Shown one piece after another: positions 44,207 to 59,300 of a stretch of DNA of 64,000 nt (position 1 is its first letter; every line of letters starts with the position of its first letter). Location: NCBI GenBank assembly GCA_028752905.1, contig JAQNBH010000013.1:29580582-29644581 (forward strand), written 5' to 3'. This DNA is from Cladorhizidae sp. MBARI D1340-BT2. Taxonomy: Eukaryota; Porifera; Demospongiae; Poecilosclerida; Cladorhizidae. Below the pieces are notes generated by a model. That model saw only the letters and a program-made list of their open reading frames with translations, had not been told where the DNA came from and ran no database searches. The position numbers were made by a program, and so were the translations under genes.

Positions 44207-47200
44207 GTAAGTCATTGCATGGATATAGTGATAATTCTGCAATGGTAATTCCTGGTAATTGCTGGACTAGGATGCTGTTAATTTACCTTATTTTTTTAAT
44301 TTTGAATAGGATGTAGTCACCCGCTATGCACACCAAAATGGCTTCCATGTTGATCGAAGGTTTGGCTGGGATTGCCATGGGTTACCAGTGGAGTACGAGA
44401 TAGATAAGACCCTTAACATCAAGTCGCCTGAAGACGTCATGAAAATGGGTGTGGCTGCTTACAATGCCGAGTGCCGGAAGATTGTGATGCGGTACTCGAA
44501 GGAATGGGAGGTAAGAGATTATAGGAAATGGTAGTGGGAGGAGAGGGAACAAGCTCATGCAAGTATTCCTCATTTTTAAAACTTCATCGAAGATTTTTTT
44601 CATGTGAAACACATTGCTAGCGAGTGTAAATGCTTTGCATTGTATTTGTTGAAGCATTCGTCCCGATGGGGACTGAAGTATTCGGTAGAAATATTGGCTG
44701 AAAAGCTAAAAGCTGATGAAAAGATGAATGCTCTCGACTCTCGTCACTTTAATAGATAGTGATAAGGCGACCCAAGTTGCCATGGTCACATGACATCTCA
44801 AGGAGCTTGCACACACTGTTCTTATACTTGGCAGAATCTTTGCTAAAAACCAAGAGTCCTCTTGTCGGACATTGCCGATTGTACTGGAGATGGCAGGGTT
44901 TCCTGCTCGGCTCCTCCTTAGCCTTGCAGCAAAGTTGGTGACTTGCAGCTGTTTCTTGATCACCATAAGCTTCCATCTCTGCACCGACAGAGAAAGCTGC
45001 ACTCCACTCTCAATAGCTGCCCGTCTTGTCGCAAAAGCTCATAAACTCTGCAAGCATACGTCTCGAGTTTGTGGGACTATGAATCTCATTGCAGCACTTC
45101 CTGTAGTATACTAGACCACTGAGGAAGGTGTGTGGACCATCCATACCGAAGGTGGGTGGACCATCCATACCGAAGGTGGGTGGACCATCCATACCGAAGG
45201 TGGGTGGACCATCCATACCGAAGGTGGGTGGACCATCCATACCGAAGGTGGGTGGACCATCCATACCGAAGGTGGGTGGACCATCCATACCGAAGGTGGG
45301 TGGACCATTTGTACTGAGGATGGTTGCTTCCTAGTGTACTAGACCCCTCTTACAGTATACTAGATACCCTTGTGATAGCCTATAGTATACTAGACCCCTC
45401 TTACAGTATACTAGATACCCTTGTGATAGCTCCTTTAATATTGATTCTGTACAGAGGGATATTTTTGAGGGGTTAAATACTCTGGGACAGTAAACGACGT
45501 GGGTTTGCAGGGGAAATCTGTTCGTGGATTGTGTGTTGTTAAGTGGAGGCCACTCCGTGCTCGGCTGGTGCCTTCTCGCAGATAAGATTCCAGTGCAAAT
45601 ACAAGAAGCTGCAGTTTTGGTATAAAAATTAGCTCCCTTGAGGCAAGCAAACCTAAGCTACTCATTGCTACGTTTGCTTAATGTCTTTAACAACAAATCT
45701 TCAGCAAAGAAACTCATTCAGGAGTTCCTCCTTTATCAAGAGCGAATTCCAGGTGAGAATGGAGTCCAGGTAAGCTTTTCTTCTCCAGAAACAGCAGTAA
45801 AGCTCAGGAAGAGACGAGAGCCGCTCATGACGGGCAGTTGTGATTGTCCGGCATTCCAATTCCCCCCCCCCATTTTCCCCTTTTCCCCCTCCTCCTTTGT
45901 CCTGCTTACTCGCCTCGTCAAACATGTCATATGCGGGTTTAAATTTAAAAACACACCCAATATATCTACTAGTGTTCGGTGATTATATGTGACGATGTTG
46001 AGTTTGTATACCTGCTTACGGCAAGTGATTTGGTGAACTCAAAATAAAACTTGTGGCAGATGTTTTGCTTGGCACTGACCCTCTCTGTACCTTGTACCTA
46101 GCCCACAATGTTATATGAAGCACTTGGCAAGTGGGTCATCTTTTGGCACCAAAATACTTACATAGCCCAGGGGAGAAGTTATGAAGCTTTGAACCTCATT
46201 CACAAACCTGTTACGTCCATCCAGTTGGGAATTCATTGCATCACCCGATAAGACTTGTGTTACTTTCAGTAACGTCGGAAACAACAAACACCGTGACCAA
46301 TGAGATTGCTCTGTTTGTGATATGTGTGAGTTCAACTAGTAAGCTCTCACTGAAACTCAACTTTGAACTGAGGAGATACAGATTGAGGGACTAACAAGCT
46401 ACATGCCCAACTTGAATAGAAGCTTGGTTTCTCCGGGGGAAGAAGGGTTGCGTTCTTGGTTTTGGAAGGGTCTTTAAGCGATTGATAGGGTTTTGGAAGG
46501 GTCTTTAACTCTTTAATGGCCGTAAGCATATATATACGCCCACACTCTTTGAATATTCATAAATCAATCGTTGAGTTATATAACAAACTACGCACATATT
46601 AGGAAAGCTAAATCCCTCCTCTACGCATGTGCAAAGAATTGGATAGTTTCAATTCAGGTAACCAAGCTAGCCAAGCCGACTAATTCAGACCGTTCACTCA
46701 GAGTGCGATCCTACGCGATGTCGGCTCGACTAAGTTTAGACGATGTTCTTTCCCCGAGTTTTAGATGACGATTTCGGCCTGTCTGAGGAAGAAACTAGCG
46801 ATGAAGAAGGAGAAGGCATCTGTTCATACCTTTGGACACAGCATTGAGCAACAAAAAACAGTACTGTCAATGGGAAGAGTGGTAGCGCCTGACCAACATT
46901 CTGGAGAGGCCAATGTTCCGATTCTCTCTGAGTTTATGGCTGATGAGGAGGATACCAGCGAGGAAGAAAACTCTGACAGTAAGTGTAGTTCTAGGCCAGG
47001 GCACAGGTTAGGGCTAAAAAAAAAGTTAGTGGAGTATAGACTATCCCAGGTTGGCAGTCAGTGTATACAGCTACATGCTGTACTCTCATGTCCAGACTAC
47101 AGAATCAAGGAAGAGGGATTACCTTGCTTTCAGGTTGGAGTTAGCCAGAGAGTTAGTTGGAACTTTTTGCTCCAGGCAGCGTGCTGGTCGTCCACGCTCT

Positions 47201-48088
47201 GCTGAGTATGATCGGCTGGACAGACTGAACACTTCTCTGGGACCTGGCCCCACAGCATGCAGTCAACTCCAGGAGGTGTGTGGTGTGCTCAGCAATTGTT
47301 AGGAAGCGTGGAATTACCAATCGGCATGAGACAAAAATGCGTTGTAGGCATTGCAAAGTATTTCTCTGTGTTACAGAAGAAAGAAATTGTTTTTATTCTT
47401 ATCATACACTGGTGGATTACACTTCCTAGGTCTTTGAAACTGAACTATCTCTTAGAATGTGTTGGTTGTTTGTCTGTCTTGTAGTATAAAAATATATTAT
47501 CTTGCTGTAACATCATCAATGTTCATGAATATGATTTATCAAAGTCAAATATGCACATGGCTGTCTCTGGTATGGTTCCCAAAACACTGTAGCTAGGCTA
47601 AAAGGGGTAGAACAACATATGTTCATAGTCATAATGGTATGAAATTTCTATCATTATTACAATGGTCAGTTTGGTTAGTTACAACAGTTTCTATGACAAC
47701 TAATCATTATCAAGATGTGCGTCTAACCAAGTACAAGAACATGGTATATGGTTGCTATGGAGTTCGATGATCCTGTGAATTAATATAATTTTTTTTGTTA
47801 ATTTTTTGTTCATGTGGGATAATTTTTTAATAATTCTCTCCTAAATACAGCCGTGAAAGAGATAATGTTACAATAGGAGCATGTTGTGATAACTTGAGGA
47901 ATGCTTTGGACAGTTAACGTTCAACTTTGAGACCTCCCACTTTGCGTGGGCAACAGCACCAACAACCATCTGGTTTTTATTGGTCTTTTATTTTCAGTCG
48001 GGGGGAGGGGGAGGGGAGGGGGATTTACTCCAAAATTCCAAGATTTTTTAATTGCTGAGCTTGCACTTTCCCCCTTTATTATTTAAAA

Positions 48089-48134
<46 letters not shown>

Positions 48135-51100
48135 CTATTACTGTTGTTGTTGTTATTATTATTATTTGCGTTGCATGTAAGAGATGGCGTATGTGGTTAA
48201 GAATATTTCCTGGGAATTTGCCGACCAGCAATGTGCGTATGTGAGTGATGCCAACACTAGTGTATGAATATACAATGCAAGCAGGTCGGGCAGCTGGTGT
48301 ATTCTTGTGAGGATGATGAGAATATGTTTTTAACTTTGAGAAATGTTTGATAATTTTGTGGTGAGGACATTATCGTCCAGTGTTAGCAAGTGTGTGACAT
48401 GTTTGACGGGAGAGAAGTCTGGGAGGCTATGGACGATCCGTGGTGAACCCTGGACGTCTGAGATATCCTGATGTCCCGGGATAGTCCTGGGGTACTGCCA
48501 CTGGGTCATAGCCATCCGATACAGAGGTCATCCTAGGATGGCAGAGTTTCTTCGGTGTCCTTGGAGGGCTATAGAATACCCACGTTGTCCCGGGACGAGG
48601 GTGGTGAGAGAGAGATGTGATTGCGTATCTCGTGTGATGATTTTTTTAAAACTCCCTGACACTTCCGTGGAGGTCAGAACTGATTTAATGAGTCTGATGA
48701 GGTGGAGCAATCGTTGAGGGTATTATTATATGTGGGTGTGGTTTGATTAAGTTGTACTTCAAGGTTATGTGATGCTAACAGTAGCCCGGCGGGGGGGCGG
48801 GCGTGGTCTCAGAGTTGTGAGAGAAGCTTTCAACATCTATGTACTTGTTCCTGGTCCATCTTTTTCTATGTAATGCCCATGTCATGTGATAGTGAATGTA
48901 TTTCATTGGCTTGCTCCGCCCAGACTGTGGTGACGAGGATGGGGAGGTGGATTGATTTCAAGAATGATTACAAGACGCTCTACCCGTGGTTCATGGAGAC
49001 TGTGTGGTGAGGGGTGCAGTCTAGTGGGGGTTGATGTGCATCACTATTAATTACATGTCTACGAACACACCCACCACACGTCTCTGAACACACCCACCAC
49101 ACGTCTCTGAACACACCCACCACACATCTATGAACACACCCACTACACATCTATGAACACGCCCACCACACGTCTATGAACACACCCACCACACATATCT
49201 GAACACGCCCACCACACGGCTCTGAACACACCCACCACATGTCTATGAACACACCCACCACACATATATGAACACACCCATCACACGTCTCTGGACACAC
49301 CCACCACATGTCTCTGGACATGCCCACCACACGTCTCTGAACACACCCACCACACGTCTCTGAACACACCCACCACACATCTGTATGAACACACCCACTA
49401 CACATCTATGAACACGCCCACCACACGTCTATGAACACACCCACACACGTCTATGAACACACCCACCACACGGCTCTGAACACACCCACCACACGTCTAT
49501 GAACACACCCACCACACATATATGAACACCCATCACACGTCTCTAGACACACCCACCACATGTCTGGACATGCCCACCACACGTCTCTGAACACACCCAC
49601 CACACGTCTCTGAACACACCCACCACACATCTATGAACACACCCACTACACATCTATGAACACACCCACCACACATCTATGAACACACCCACCACACATA
49701 TATGAACACACCCATCACACGTCTCTGAACACGCCCACCACACGGCTCTGAACACACCCACCACACATATATGAACACACCCATCACACGTCTCTGGACA
49801 CACCCACCACATGTCTCTGGACATGCCCACCACACGTCTCTGAACACACCCACCACACATCTCTGAACACACCCACCACACATCTATGAACTCACCCACC
49901 ACGTCTCTGAACACACATGTCACTGTTATATACGCATGTGCACCAGTATGGAATCCTGGAGAATCTGTCCGCCTGTCTGTATGCACGTCACTGTTATATA
50001 CGCATGTGCACCAGTATGGAATCCTGGAGAATCTGCACGTCTGTCTATATGCACGTCACTGTTATATACGCATGTGCACCAGTATGGAATCCTGGAGAAT
50101 CTGCACGTCTGTCTGTATGCACGTCACTGTTATATACGCATGTGCACCAGTATGGAATCCTGGAGAATCTGTCTGTCTGTATGCACGTCACTGTTATATA
50201 CGCATGTGCACCAGTATGGAATCCTGGAGAATCTGTCCGTCTGTCTGTATGCACGTCACTGTTATATACGCATGTGCACCAGTATGGAATCCTGGAGAAT
50301 CTGTCTGTATGCACGTCACTGTTATATACGCATGTGCACCAGTATGGAATCCTGGAGAATCTGTCTGTCTGTATGCACGTCACTGTTATATACGCATGTG
50401 CACCAGTATGGAATCCTGGAGAATCTGTCCGTCTGTCTGTATGCACGTCACTGTTATATACGCATGTGCACCAGTATGGAATCCTGGAGAATCTGCACGT
50501 CTGTCTGTATGCACGTCACTGTTATATACGCATGTGCACCAGTATGGAATCCTGGAGAATCTGTCCGTCTGCCTGTATGCACGTCACTGTTATATACGCA
50601 TGTGCACCAGTATGGAATCCTGGAGAATCTGTCCGTCTGTCTGTATGCACGTCACTGTTATATACGCATGTGCACCAGTATGGAATCCTGGAGAATCTGT
50701 CCGTCTGTCTGTATGCACGTCACTGTTATATACGCATGTGCACCAGTATGGAATCCTGGAGAATCTGTCCGTCTGTCTGTATGCACGTCACTGTTATATA
50801 CGCATGTGCACCAGTATGGAATCCTGGAGAATCTGTCCGTCTGTCTGTATGCACGTCACTGTTATATACGCATTTGCACCAGTATGGAATCCTGGAGAAT
50901 CTGTCTGTCTGTCTGTATGCACGTCACTGTTATATACGCATGTGCACCAGTATGGAATCCTGGAGAATCTGTCCGTCTGTCTGTATGCACGTCACTGTTA
51001 TATACGCATGTGCACCAGTATGGAATCCTGGAGAATCTGTCCGTCTGTCTGTATGCACGTCACTGTTATATACGCATGTGCACCAGTATGGAATCCTGGA

Positions 51101-54100
51101 GAATCTGTCCGTCTGTCTGTATGCACGTCACTGTTATATACGCATGTGCACCAGTATGGAATCCTGGAGAATCTGTCCGTCTGTCTGTATGCATGTCACT
51201 GTTATATACGCATGCGCACCAGTATGGAATCCTGGAGAATCTGTCTGTCTGTCTGTATGCACGTCACTGTTATATACGCATGTGCATCAGTATGGAATCC
51301 TGGAGAATCTGTCCGTCTGTCTGTATGCACGTCACTGTTATATACGCATGTGCACCAGTATGGAATCCTGGAGAATCTGTCTGTCTGTATGCACGTCACT
51401 GTTATATACGCATGTGCACCAGTATGGAATCCTGGAGAATCTGTCTGTCTGTCTGTATGCACGTCACTGTTATATACGCATGTGCACCAGTATGGAATCC
51501 TGGAGAATCTGTCTGTCTGTATGCACGTCACTGTTATATACGCATGTGCACCAGTATGGAATCCTGGAGAATCTGTCCGTCTGTCTGTATGCACGTCACT
51601 GTTATATACTCATGTGCACCAGTATGGAATCCTGGAGAATCTGTCCGTCTGTCTGTATGCACGTCACTGTTATATACGCATGTGCACCAGTATGGAATCC
51701 TGGAGAATCTGCACGTCTGTCTATATGCACGTCACTGTTATATACGCATGTGCACCAGTATGGAATCCTGGAGAATCTGTCCGTCTGTCTGTATGCACGT
51801 CACTGTTATATACGCATGTGCACCAGTATGGAATCCTGGAGAATCTGTCTGTCTGTCTGTATGCACGTCACTGTTATATACGCATGTGCACCAGTATGGA
51901 ATCCTGGAGAATCTGTCTTGTCTGTCTGTATGCACGTCACTGTTATATACGCATGTGCACCAGTATGGAATCCTGGAGAATCTGTCTGTCTGTATGCACG
52001 TCACTGTTATATACGCATGTGCACCGGTATGGAATCCTGGAGAATCTGCACGTCTGTCTATATGCACGTCACTGTTATATACGCATTTGCACCAGTATGG
52101 AATCCTGGAGAATCTGCACGTCTGTCTGTATGCACGTCACTGTTATATACGCATGTGCACCAGTATGGAATCCTGGAGAATCTGTCCGTCTGTCTGTATG
52201 CACGTCACTGTTATATAGTGCCTGCCATGATAACTTTCCAATTTAAAAAAAATCGTAATTCTCTTATTATCCAGTCAATTTTCAAATTTTTTATGCCAAC
52301 GACGTGATTTCGCGTGCTCTTTATGGCACTATGCAGCAAAATGAAATAAAATAGGATGCGATGCTTTTCTATTATGCTTCTACGGCACACGTGACCATCG
52401 CGACATTATATTTTAGTTGGCGTAAAAGGAGCCCATAAGTGCAATTTCTTTGGAAACCGTTCATCTAGCAGAGTTTTAGCATCCTAGCTATGATGAGCGA
52501 CCGTCCTACACCTAGCGATAGGTGGGAGAAGAAGAGGAAAGACTTATCTAAAGCTGAACTAATGAGAAAAGCCAAGCGCACGAAACGGCTAGATGACAAC
52601 AACGGCTATAGCAACATCCTAAAGGAGCAGCAACTTACATCTGGAGTCTTCAAACGGTAGATCCTGAAGTGCCTACGCCTGTAAGTCCAGCAGAAGCTTC
52701 AACCAGAGTTGTGGGAGTGCAGGATATTGATGAAGAGCATCAAGAGATAGACCTGGAGGAGGATCCTGATGGAGATAAACAAGATGATGAATACTCTGAT
52801 CCTCAAGAGGCTTTAGATGATTTTATGCGGACTCTAACTCGAGAGCAGCGTAAAATGCTGTCTGTACTGCTCTATGAAAGCTTCAGGACCCGACAGAAGA
52901 TGAGTAAGATGAATGCTGCACAGGAGTCGGCAAGTATTACAGGTCAGTTTGTCACTCTGGTTATAATTTAAATTATATTGCTTTGCTTAGTGTAGTGTTG
53001 GGAGATGGCCATAATCCCTGCCTCCTTTTTAATTCATTTTTTGATGTGATATTTTAAGGGTTTAGTGACAGGAGTGTCAGAAGTTATCGGAAGGAATTCT
53101 TCGATTACAATTTCAAGATGAAGGAGAGTCGGCAAGGGAAGCAAGAGCGTCTTCTGTGTTTTGAGTGATGAAGACTTGAGAAAGAGTGCAACTGAGTGGG
53201 TCCGGGAGAATGCGTTCAAGAAGGGACAACCAAACATGACTGCACTAGACTTCTGTGAGCACGTCAATTCGACCCTTCTTCCTGGCCATCACTTGCCACC
53301 ACATTTCCCTCGCTCCATCTGACTGCACTAGACTTCTGTGAGCACGTCAATTCGACCCTTCTTCCTGGCCATCACTTGCCACCACATTTTCCTCGCTCCA
53401 TCTCACTTCGTACTGCTGTGCGCTGGTTGCATCGTTTGGGCTTTAAGCATATGTCACATAAGAAGGGGATCTACATGAGGATAATTTTGTCGAACCACGA
53501 AGACTTCAAGACAGAGAAGACGATTATTGAGAACTTTCTCGTTGGTCGAGGTCATCATGTTCACTTTATTCCCAAATTCCATTGTGAGATGAACCTCATT
53601 GAGCAAGTTTGGGGCCAAGCCAAGCGTCACATGCGGATTTACACGAACTTCACCTTAACAGGGCTTAGGAACATCATTCCAGCAGCTCTCGACTCTGTGA
53701 CTGGAGAACATACGAAAATACTTTCGTAAGTCTCGTGATTATGAGACAGCTTATAGGGAAGGACAGACTGCTGGGAAAATGGTTGAACTGGCAGTAAAAA
53801 AATATAAATCACACTGCAGGATTTATTTTGAAGACAATACATGAAGTTCAATACATGTATATATACCTGTGAACAGTTTATGTAATAACTTTTGTATACT
53901 TTTTTTCTCAAAATTTTGTCTTAGTGAATTGTTTGTCTCTTTTTATTAGTGCTTTTTTCTTTTTTTTCATAATCTGTAATAGGTATTATTTGAAAAATAT
54001 ATAATTGTAAAAATTTGGTGGAGCAAAAATTAAAAAAAGTGTCTTACAGATTTCATTGACACTATTAGGTGATCATATTTATCCTATTGAAATGGTCATT

Positions 54101-56285
54101 AGCACTATATACTACTGAATTATAATAGATTTTTTTGATGATTTTACACTGATGTTGACAAAGACGGCCATTTTTAATTAGTTAGGTTGCTATGGTACCC
54201 CCCACCCCACCCCACCCCTGATGTTAGGGGACACCTATAAGAACATACATGACAAATTTGAAGTAAATCTTAAGTAAATCTGAAGTAAATCTGTAAAGCA
54301 GAACTGCAGTAATCAATGTTCGCTGCAAGAGAAGTCAAATTGGAAACTTAATGTGGCAAGCACTATGTATGCATGTGCACCAGTATATATGGAATCCTGG
54401 AGAATCTGCCCGTCTGTCTGCGTATTGCAGTTATTAATAGTGAGAGTGCAAGGAATGTTTTAAGCCGCCATTAAGTATGAAAGGAAACACAAGAGCATGC
54501 ACACGCGGAACAGGACAATCTGACGACCCTTTACCACTCCACTTCATAAGTGCCAGTTAAAGTGGGTGCAGTCTCATTTTCTAACACGTCATCCATCGTT
54601 TGTTATTATTTAAAAAAAATGTTTTAAACATTATTATTCTCAATGACTCAGTCAATGAACTCTCAGTCGACATAATATTATTATTATTATTATTAAAAGA
54701 AATTGTTATGATTTGAAGTTGTTATTTGTTTGTTTGCTTGTTATTTTTAGCGGAGGCCGCCGCTGCCAAGGTGCGTTTAAACTAATTGTTGACTGTTGTT
54801 ACTACAGTATCAACACGTGCCATGTCTTGTTGCTGTTGTTGACCGTACCCATGCTGGGTCAGCTACAGCCTCCTTCAAGACTTGGCAACAGTTGCCCTGG
54901 AGAACTCCACAATCAAACAGCAGATTGTGTGGTTGAGGATCAGCTTTGGTTTCCTTTGCACTTGGTAACGGCTGCCCAAGAGAGAGAACTCCACGAACCA
55001 AATAGCCGAACGTTTCATCTGCTTCTAACACAGCACGTGAGCCAGCTGGATTGCAGCACTGGCGACTGACTGCCTCTAGCCACATATTTTCACCGCAGTT
55101 GAGAGGTAGTAGTCTCTGCAAGGCATTGGAACATGAGAGTCTTCTAGTGCTAAAGTTATTATGAGTGATCTATAGCACAAGTTATGCAAGCATTTGAACA
55201 TGAGAGTCTTCTAGTGCTAAGACTAAAAACGGACTTATTGTACAAGTTACGAGATGAGGGTGAAGGAAGAGAGATGTGATGATTCTGATGGTGGACTTCA
55301 AGGTTAGTGCAAGACTTTCTTTCTATTGTATGCGACAGAGTGGCCACCTTGATGAAGGATTTGAGACATGCTGGGGGACATTTTGGGGTTAATACTGACC
55401 ATTTAGAGAGCTAGTTTAGCTGAGATGGAGCTTGTGGGGTTTCGACGTATGGGGGGGGGCATCTGCAATTTTGAGAAAGGGGTCAAACCAATATTGTGAG
55501 TGCCAGATATGATATGCTTTGAGAAACAAGATAATATTGTTAAAATTGAGCTCACACTTGAGGCATCCTTCCTATTCACACACGACACACTTCCTCACAC
55601 ACCACACACTCCCTCACACACCACACGTTCCCTCACACACCACACGCTCCCTCACGCACCACACACTCCCTCACACACCACACACTCCCTCACACACCAC
55701 ACACTCCCTCACACACACACACCAGGTGGGTCTTCAAGCAACTCTATGACAAGGGCCTTGTCTACAGAGGGTTCAAAGTACGTTTTATTATTATTATCAT
55801 GTTTTATTATTATTAATATCATTACTCTTGTTATTATATTATCAAGTATTAATTATTTGTTGCCATCATCGCATTATTATTACTACTACTATTAATATCA
55901 TTATTCTATTCTTGTTATTATGAACTAGTATTAACTATTATTATTACTAATTAATCATCACATTATTATTGTTATTACTATTAATATCATTACTCTTTTA
56001 TTATTAATCATCACATTATTAATATTTAATATCATATTATTAATTATTATATCCCATTATTATTTACTACTACTATTAATATCATTATTCTTGTTATTAT
56101 GAACTATTATTAACTATTATTATTACTAATTAATCATCACATTATTGTTATTTAATATCATCACTCTTATTATTATTATAACTATTATTGTTATTACTAT
56201 TATTGTTATTAGTTATTACTTATTTGTTATCACATTATTATTGTTATTATTAATATCATTACTCATTATTATTAATTATTATTAC

Positions 56286-56317
<32 letters not shown>

Positions 56318-59300
56318 ATTATTATTATTAGTAATATCATTACTCACATTATTATTAATTACTATTATTGTTATTATTATTATTATTATTATCATTTTAT
56401 TATTAAATAATTTTGTTATTTTATTGTTGTTATGTCATGTGTTTGTACTGTGTTTGTACTTAGCTATAATAATTTGCTATAATAACATGACGTTATTCTG
56501 GTTGGTCACATGCTCTCTGTGTGCCCTCAGGTGATGCCTTTCTCCACTGGGTGCCACACCCCTCTCTCTAACTTTGAAGCCAGCCAGAACTACAAGGAAG
56601 TGCAAGATCCTGCTGGTGAGTGTGATGTGTGTGCTGTGTGCCGGTGAGTGTGCATGTGTGTGCTGTGTTCCGGTAAGTGTGTGTGTAGTGTGCACGTGTG
56701 TCGATGAGTGTGTGTAGTGTGTTGGTGAGTGCATGTATGTGCTGGTACAATAATTATTATATTATTTATTAGTATTACTATTTCTACTATTATTATTATA
56801 TTATCATTAATGATTACTAGCAAGCACATACCTATGCATGCTAATAAATAATGGTATAAGCAGGGTTGTATACAGAAATTTTGCCAAGGGGGGGCGAACT
56901 TGAGATATGGAAAAATAAGGGGGGGCGGAGAGCCTGGATGGTGCGGAAAGGGGACGTGCACCCTGGGCTTCCGCGTGGAGTACGAAAGTGTTTTACCCAC
57001 AGGTATTTTTGCAGTACTAACTGTATATATAGCTGCTACTTATGATGGCATGCACTTTTTCTAACATCTTTAGTACAACATTCCATCTTAAATATTTGCT
57101 GAAGTTGCATGCTACGGCAATCAGCATATATAGATTAGATATAGTCACTTGTCACTCGTATAATGGAGGTGGGCTTTTGTGAAATCGAATTATGTTGCAT
57201 TCCATGCATTTTCTTACAAAATCATGGACAACAGGTTTCATACACAATTTTTCTCTAGTTCTCTAGGGGGGGGGGGGGGGGGGGGTGGAAATGGTTGGTC
57301 ACTTGGTGCCCTAATTTTTGTTAATATTTTCTTAACATGTTCATAAGTCGTAAAAGGGGGGTCTGGGGGGAAGATCCCCCCATATTTTTTTTTGCTTTTA
57401 CAATGTCTGAGGATAGCTATTTTGACTGACTACCAATGGCATTATGCTATACCGAACTATGGCTAGACTGTATATATTTCTCATGATATTGTAGCTGCTT
57501 GGAAAAAGGAGAGCATGTGTCATGACACGATGACATCACACACCACCACATGCTCTCCTTTGTAGGTTTGTCACTTCTTTTGTTTCTCCTTCTTTCCCAC
57601 TCCCTCTCAGTATTTTTAACTCAGTCCATTATGTCATGGTCTTCAAGTCTAATCTTAGACATGATGTCATCACACGCCACCACGTGTTCTCCTTTGTAGG
57701 TTTGTCACTTCTTCAGTTCCCTCCTTCTTTCCCACTCTCTCTCAGTATTTTTAACTCAGTCCATTATGTCATGGTCTTAAAGTCATCACACACCACCACG
57801 TGTTCTCCTTTGTAGGTTTGTCACTTCTTCAGTTCCCTCCTTCTTTCCCACTCTCTCTCAGTATTTTTAACTCAGTCCATTATGTCATGGTCTTAAAGTC
57901 TATAAAAGAAACCTTACTAGCTGATTTCTCTTCATATTAATATGGATATTCGCTCATACTTTGCAAGTACTTCTCAAGCCTCTTCTCATGCTAATAGCAG
58001 CGATAGCGAAGATAGCAGAACAGATAGCTCTGAGCATGTCGAGGCATCTAGTCCTAGCCTTAGTCCTCCACCTTCAAAGAAAAGCAAGCAAAACAAACAC
58101 CGCTCTTCTGTATCCACGAAGAGAAAATACTCTTAAGAGCTGGGAGAAAGATTTCAGTTGGCTCTATTATGACGAGGATAGCGATGGTGCCTTTTGCAAG
58201 GTTTGCAAGCAATCTGGTCTGCAGCGTACTGGAGGAGTGTGGGTCACACAACCTTGCAGAAATTGGAAGAAAGCTGTTAAAAAAATGAAAGCTCATGCGA
58301 GAAGTGACTTCCATATCCATGCAACTCAAGCTCTTTTTGCAGCTAAAGGAGCAGCCAAAGGTGGAACAGTTGTACAGCAACTTCAGAATGTTTTAGCTCG
58401 CAAAAGAGCTCAGAACAGAGCTGCAGTGAAGTGCCTGATCCTACTCACTCATTTTCTTACGAAAGAACAAGTTGCACATTCGACAAAATTTGAGAAGCTG
58501 GTTGACGTGGTGGTTCGATGTGGCAGCCAACATTTGAAGCAATTCTTAGAAACTGCACCAAGAAATGCTGTGTACACATCAAGAGTGGCTGTGGTTGAAT
58601 TCATCGAATCATTGGGGACATGGGTGGAGGAGTCGATTCTGAAGCGACTTCAAAAGGCACCTATGTACAGCCTCATGGCAGATGAGTGCACAGATGTCAC
58701 CAACGTAGAAGAATTGTCTGTGTTTTGCCGCTGAGAGGAAGATGGTGTACCAGTAGAGTGCTTTCTGGAGCTTATTCCATTGAAGAAGGCTGATGCAGAG
58801 ACCATCTATTCTAATCTCATCGATTGTTTAAAGAAGAAAGGTCTACAAGTCGGAAGAATAGTTGGATTGGGATTTGATGGAGCTGCAACTTTTTCTGGAC
58901 GAAAGACCGGGGTTCAGGCACGTATCAAGAAACATACTCCTCACGCTCTGTTTATACACTGCCACTGTCACTTACTGCAGTTGGCTTGTGTGCAAGCTGC
59001 CAATAAAACTCCTGGAATTGCTCATGTTTACAGAACATTGACTACTCTTTGGAAGCATTTTCGCAATTCCCCCAAGCGAGCAGAGTGTCTGAAGGAGGTA
59101 CAGCACGTTCTTGAACTTCCAGAAATGAAAGTGATCAAGCCATCTGACACACGCTGGCTGGCACATGAAAGGTGTGTCAAAGCTGTCAAAGCAAGTTATT
59201 CTGCAATTGTAATCACCATTGGGAACATCTACGAGACGTCCCACGAGCCAGAAGCTCTTGGAATCCATGGTGCCCTCTGCAAATTGTCTACGATTGCAGC

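Noticed and set aside
49886..52307. Three overlapping plus-strand open frames of 760-796 codons
   Set aside because: They lie wholly in the 68-base minisatellite, whose unit has no stop in any plus frame and cycles through all frames. No domain, codon bias or splice logic supports a protein.
54752..54771. A 20-base GC-rich stretch between TTTTTAG and GTGCGT, like a microexon of IARS1
   Set aside because: Exon 3 and exon 4 complete a Trp codon and align without a gap to the known protein; a 20-base exon would break the frame.
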